NCBI RefSeq assembly: GCF_014268815.2
Contig: NZ_JABWRE020000001.1
Location: forward strand, 4,035,001 to 4,099,000
Source of the DNA: Pseudomonas urmiensis
GTDB lineage: Bacteria > Pseudomonadota > Gammaproteobacteria > Pseudomonadales > Pseudomonadaceae
Length of the DNA stretch: 64,000 bases
Reading direction: 5' to 3'
This document shows positions 63,336-64,000 of this stretch, piece by piece; the stretch's first letter is position 1; each line of letters starts with the position of its first letter. Under the pieces are notes generated by a model, which searched no databases, was not told the DNA's origin, and saw only the letters and a list, made by a program, of their open reading frames with translations. Both the position numbers and the translations under genes were made by a program.

Positions 63336-64000
63336 GCAGGGCAACCTTTAATTTTTGACAGGTTTTGATTTTTAATTTTGAAAATATCAGCGTTTTCCAT
63401 CGATCGGGTTCTGAACTTAGGATCGGGTGAGCCCTGCAGCCAGTCGCACACCATTTCCGCTGCCAAAGCTGCGGCATGCAGCGGCGCTGAAACTGCATAC
63501 GGAGTGTAGGCTCGACAACCATCACTCCTTCGAACTGGCACAGTTTTCAGTACACGATAGCGCTCTTTTCGATGAAAATTTCCATCAGGCACAAGAAGGC
63601 ATCTATAGCATCCGCCACCCTTATTATCGACCCATAGGGCTTGTACAGCTTCACCGTTACCACGAATCCATACGTGTAAAAAAGGTACGTGGCTTCTCCG
63701 CTGTATTCGAATACCGTTGAGTAGCTCGCTAACTGTCTCCTCCCCGGTGGCATCGATTATCAACTCTGCCCCGAATAATTCTTTATGAGAGAACACGCTC
63801 GTCGCAACTGCTTCGACAAGACTGTGTGGAAATTGGCGTCTTAGATCCACAGCAAGCGCTTTCGCTTTTTGCTGAAAAAGTGAAGGATAGCCGAGAATAT
63901 GCCGCCCTAAGTTTTCGGGCCCCATCGTATCGGGATCAATTAATTTTAAGCTGCCGAGCTTTCCTGTCCCCGCGCCGAGTCGCAGCATAGCGTGCGCCAC
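63320..64000 (-). CDS. cap2: Cap2 E1/E2-like CBASS ligase, C-terminal part (cut by window end)
   Basis: The last ~226 residues of a ThiF/E1-type adenylating domain: RLGAGTGKLGSLKLIDPDTM, GPENLGRHILGYPSLF, then LIIDATGEETVSELLNG and cysteines in GGCYRCLLVP and the C-terminal GCPACAQQ. In type II CBASS, Cap2 (E2 then E1 domains) conjugates the CD-NTase to cellular molecules to prime it. The E2 half and the CD-NTase gene should be to the right of 64,000. Confidence 0.9.
   Translation of the reverse strand: MAHAMLRLGAGTGKLGSLKLIDPDTMGPENLGRHILGYPSLFQQKAKALAVDLRRQFPHSLVEAVATSVFSHKELFGAELIIDATGEETVSELLNGIRIQRRSHVPFLHVWIRGNGEAVQALWVDNKGGGCYRCLLVPDGNFHRKERYRVLKTVPVRRSDGCRAYTPYAVSAPLHAAALAAEMVCDWLQGSPDPKFRTRSMENADIFKIKNQNLSKIKGCPACAQQ

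Overview
The window is high-GC gammaproteobacterial DNA, best read as a Pseudomonas of the P. putida group. Evidence: the homogentisate cluster order (Leu-type dehydrogenase, SirB1-like, maiA, fahA, hmgA, divergent hmgR), a short LOV protein very like PpSB1-LOV, a fabV enoyl reductase, pqiAABC, and many copies of the P. putida type REP sequence (core GCGGGCTTGCCCGC). No rRNA, tRNA or CRISPR array was seen.

Bases 1 to about 25,400 are a mosaic accessory region. It opens with an XRE regulator, a short DUF2384-type antitoxin-like ORF, a DUF6088 (AbiEi-like) protein and a GNAT. Next is a large arsenic island (2.6-11.5 kb): truncated arsN1-like gene, arsO-like, arsR on the minus strand, and divergently two LMW-phosphatase-type arsenate reductases, a second arsR, acr3, arsH, a dual-specificity phosphatase, gapdh and arsJ; a second arsO-like gene closes it. 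IS66 remnants lie at both ends (about 2.6 and 11.7 kb). A defence-like cargo zone follows (12.0-18.0 kb): TIR-like protein with a possible structured RNA behind it, DUF4238 protein, membrane protein, a HEPN-like protein paired with a winged-helix/PD-(D/E)XK nuclease. Debris of core genes (fabI, a LysR gene, quinoprotein glucose dehydrogenase) separates these cassettes. The region ends in an AT-richer module of three tyrosine recombinases plus a small accessory protein (19.8-25.1 kb), which probably mobilises the island.

Bases 25.5-61.3 kb are ordinary chromosome: tyrosine/homogentisate catabolism with its HmgR operator; SDR and hydrolase genes; LrgAB-like proteins; a light-sensing group (LOV, PilZ-like, MerR/LitR-like) next to folM, DUF1244 and HopJ genes; fabV; an agmatine operon resembling agu2ABCA' with a Tat-exported second deiminase; a thiolase; metE next to a MetF-like gene; and the pqi lipid-transport operon. 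REP elements fill most intergenic gaps.

The right edge (61.6-64.0 kb) enters a type II CBASS anti-phage operon on the minus strand: cap2 (partial, cut by the window end), cap3, a 22-codon mini-ORF, a small protein that looks like a degenerate diadenylate-cyclase (DisA_N-like) domain, and a Cap15-type membrane effector. The CD-NTase should lie just past 64,000. The DAC-like accessory protein in this CBASS, and the HEPN/nuclease pair, are the best candidates for undescribed biology here.
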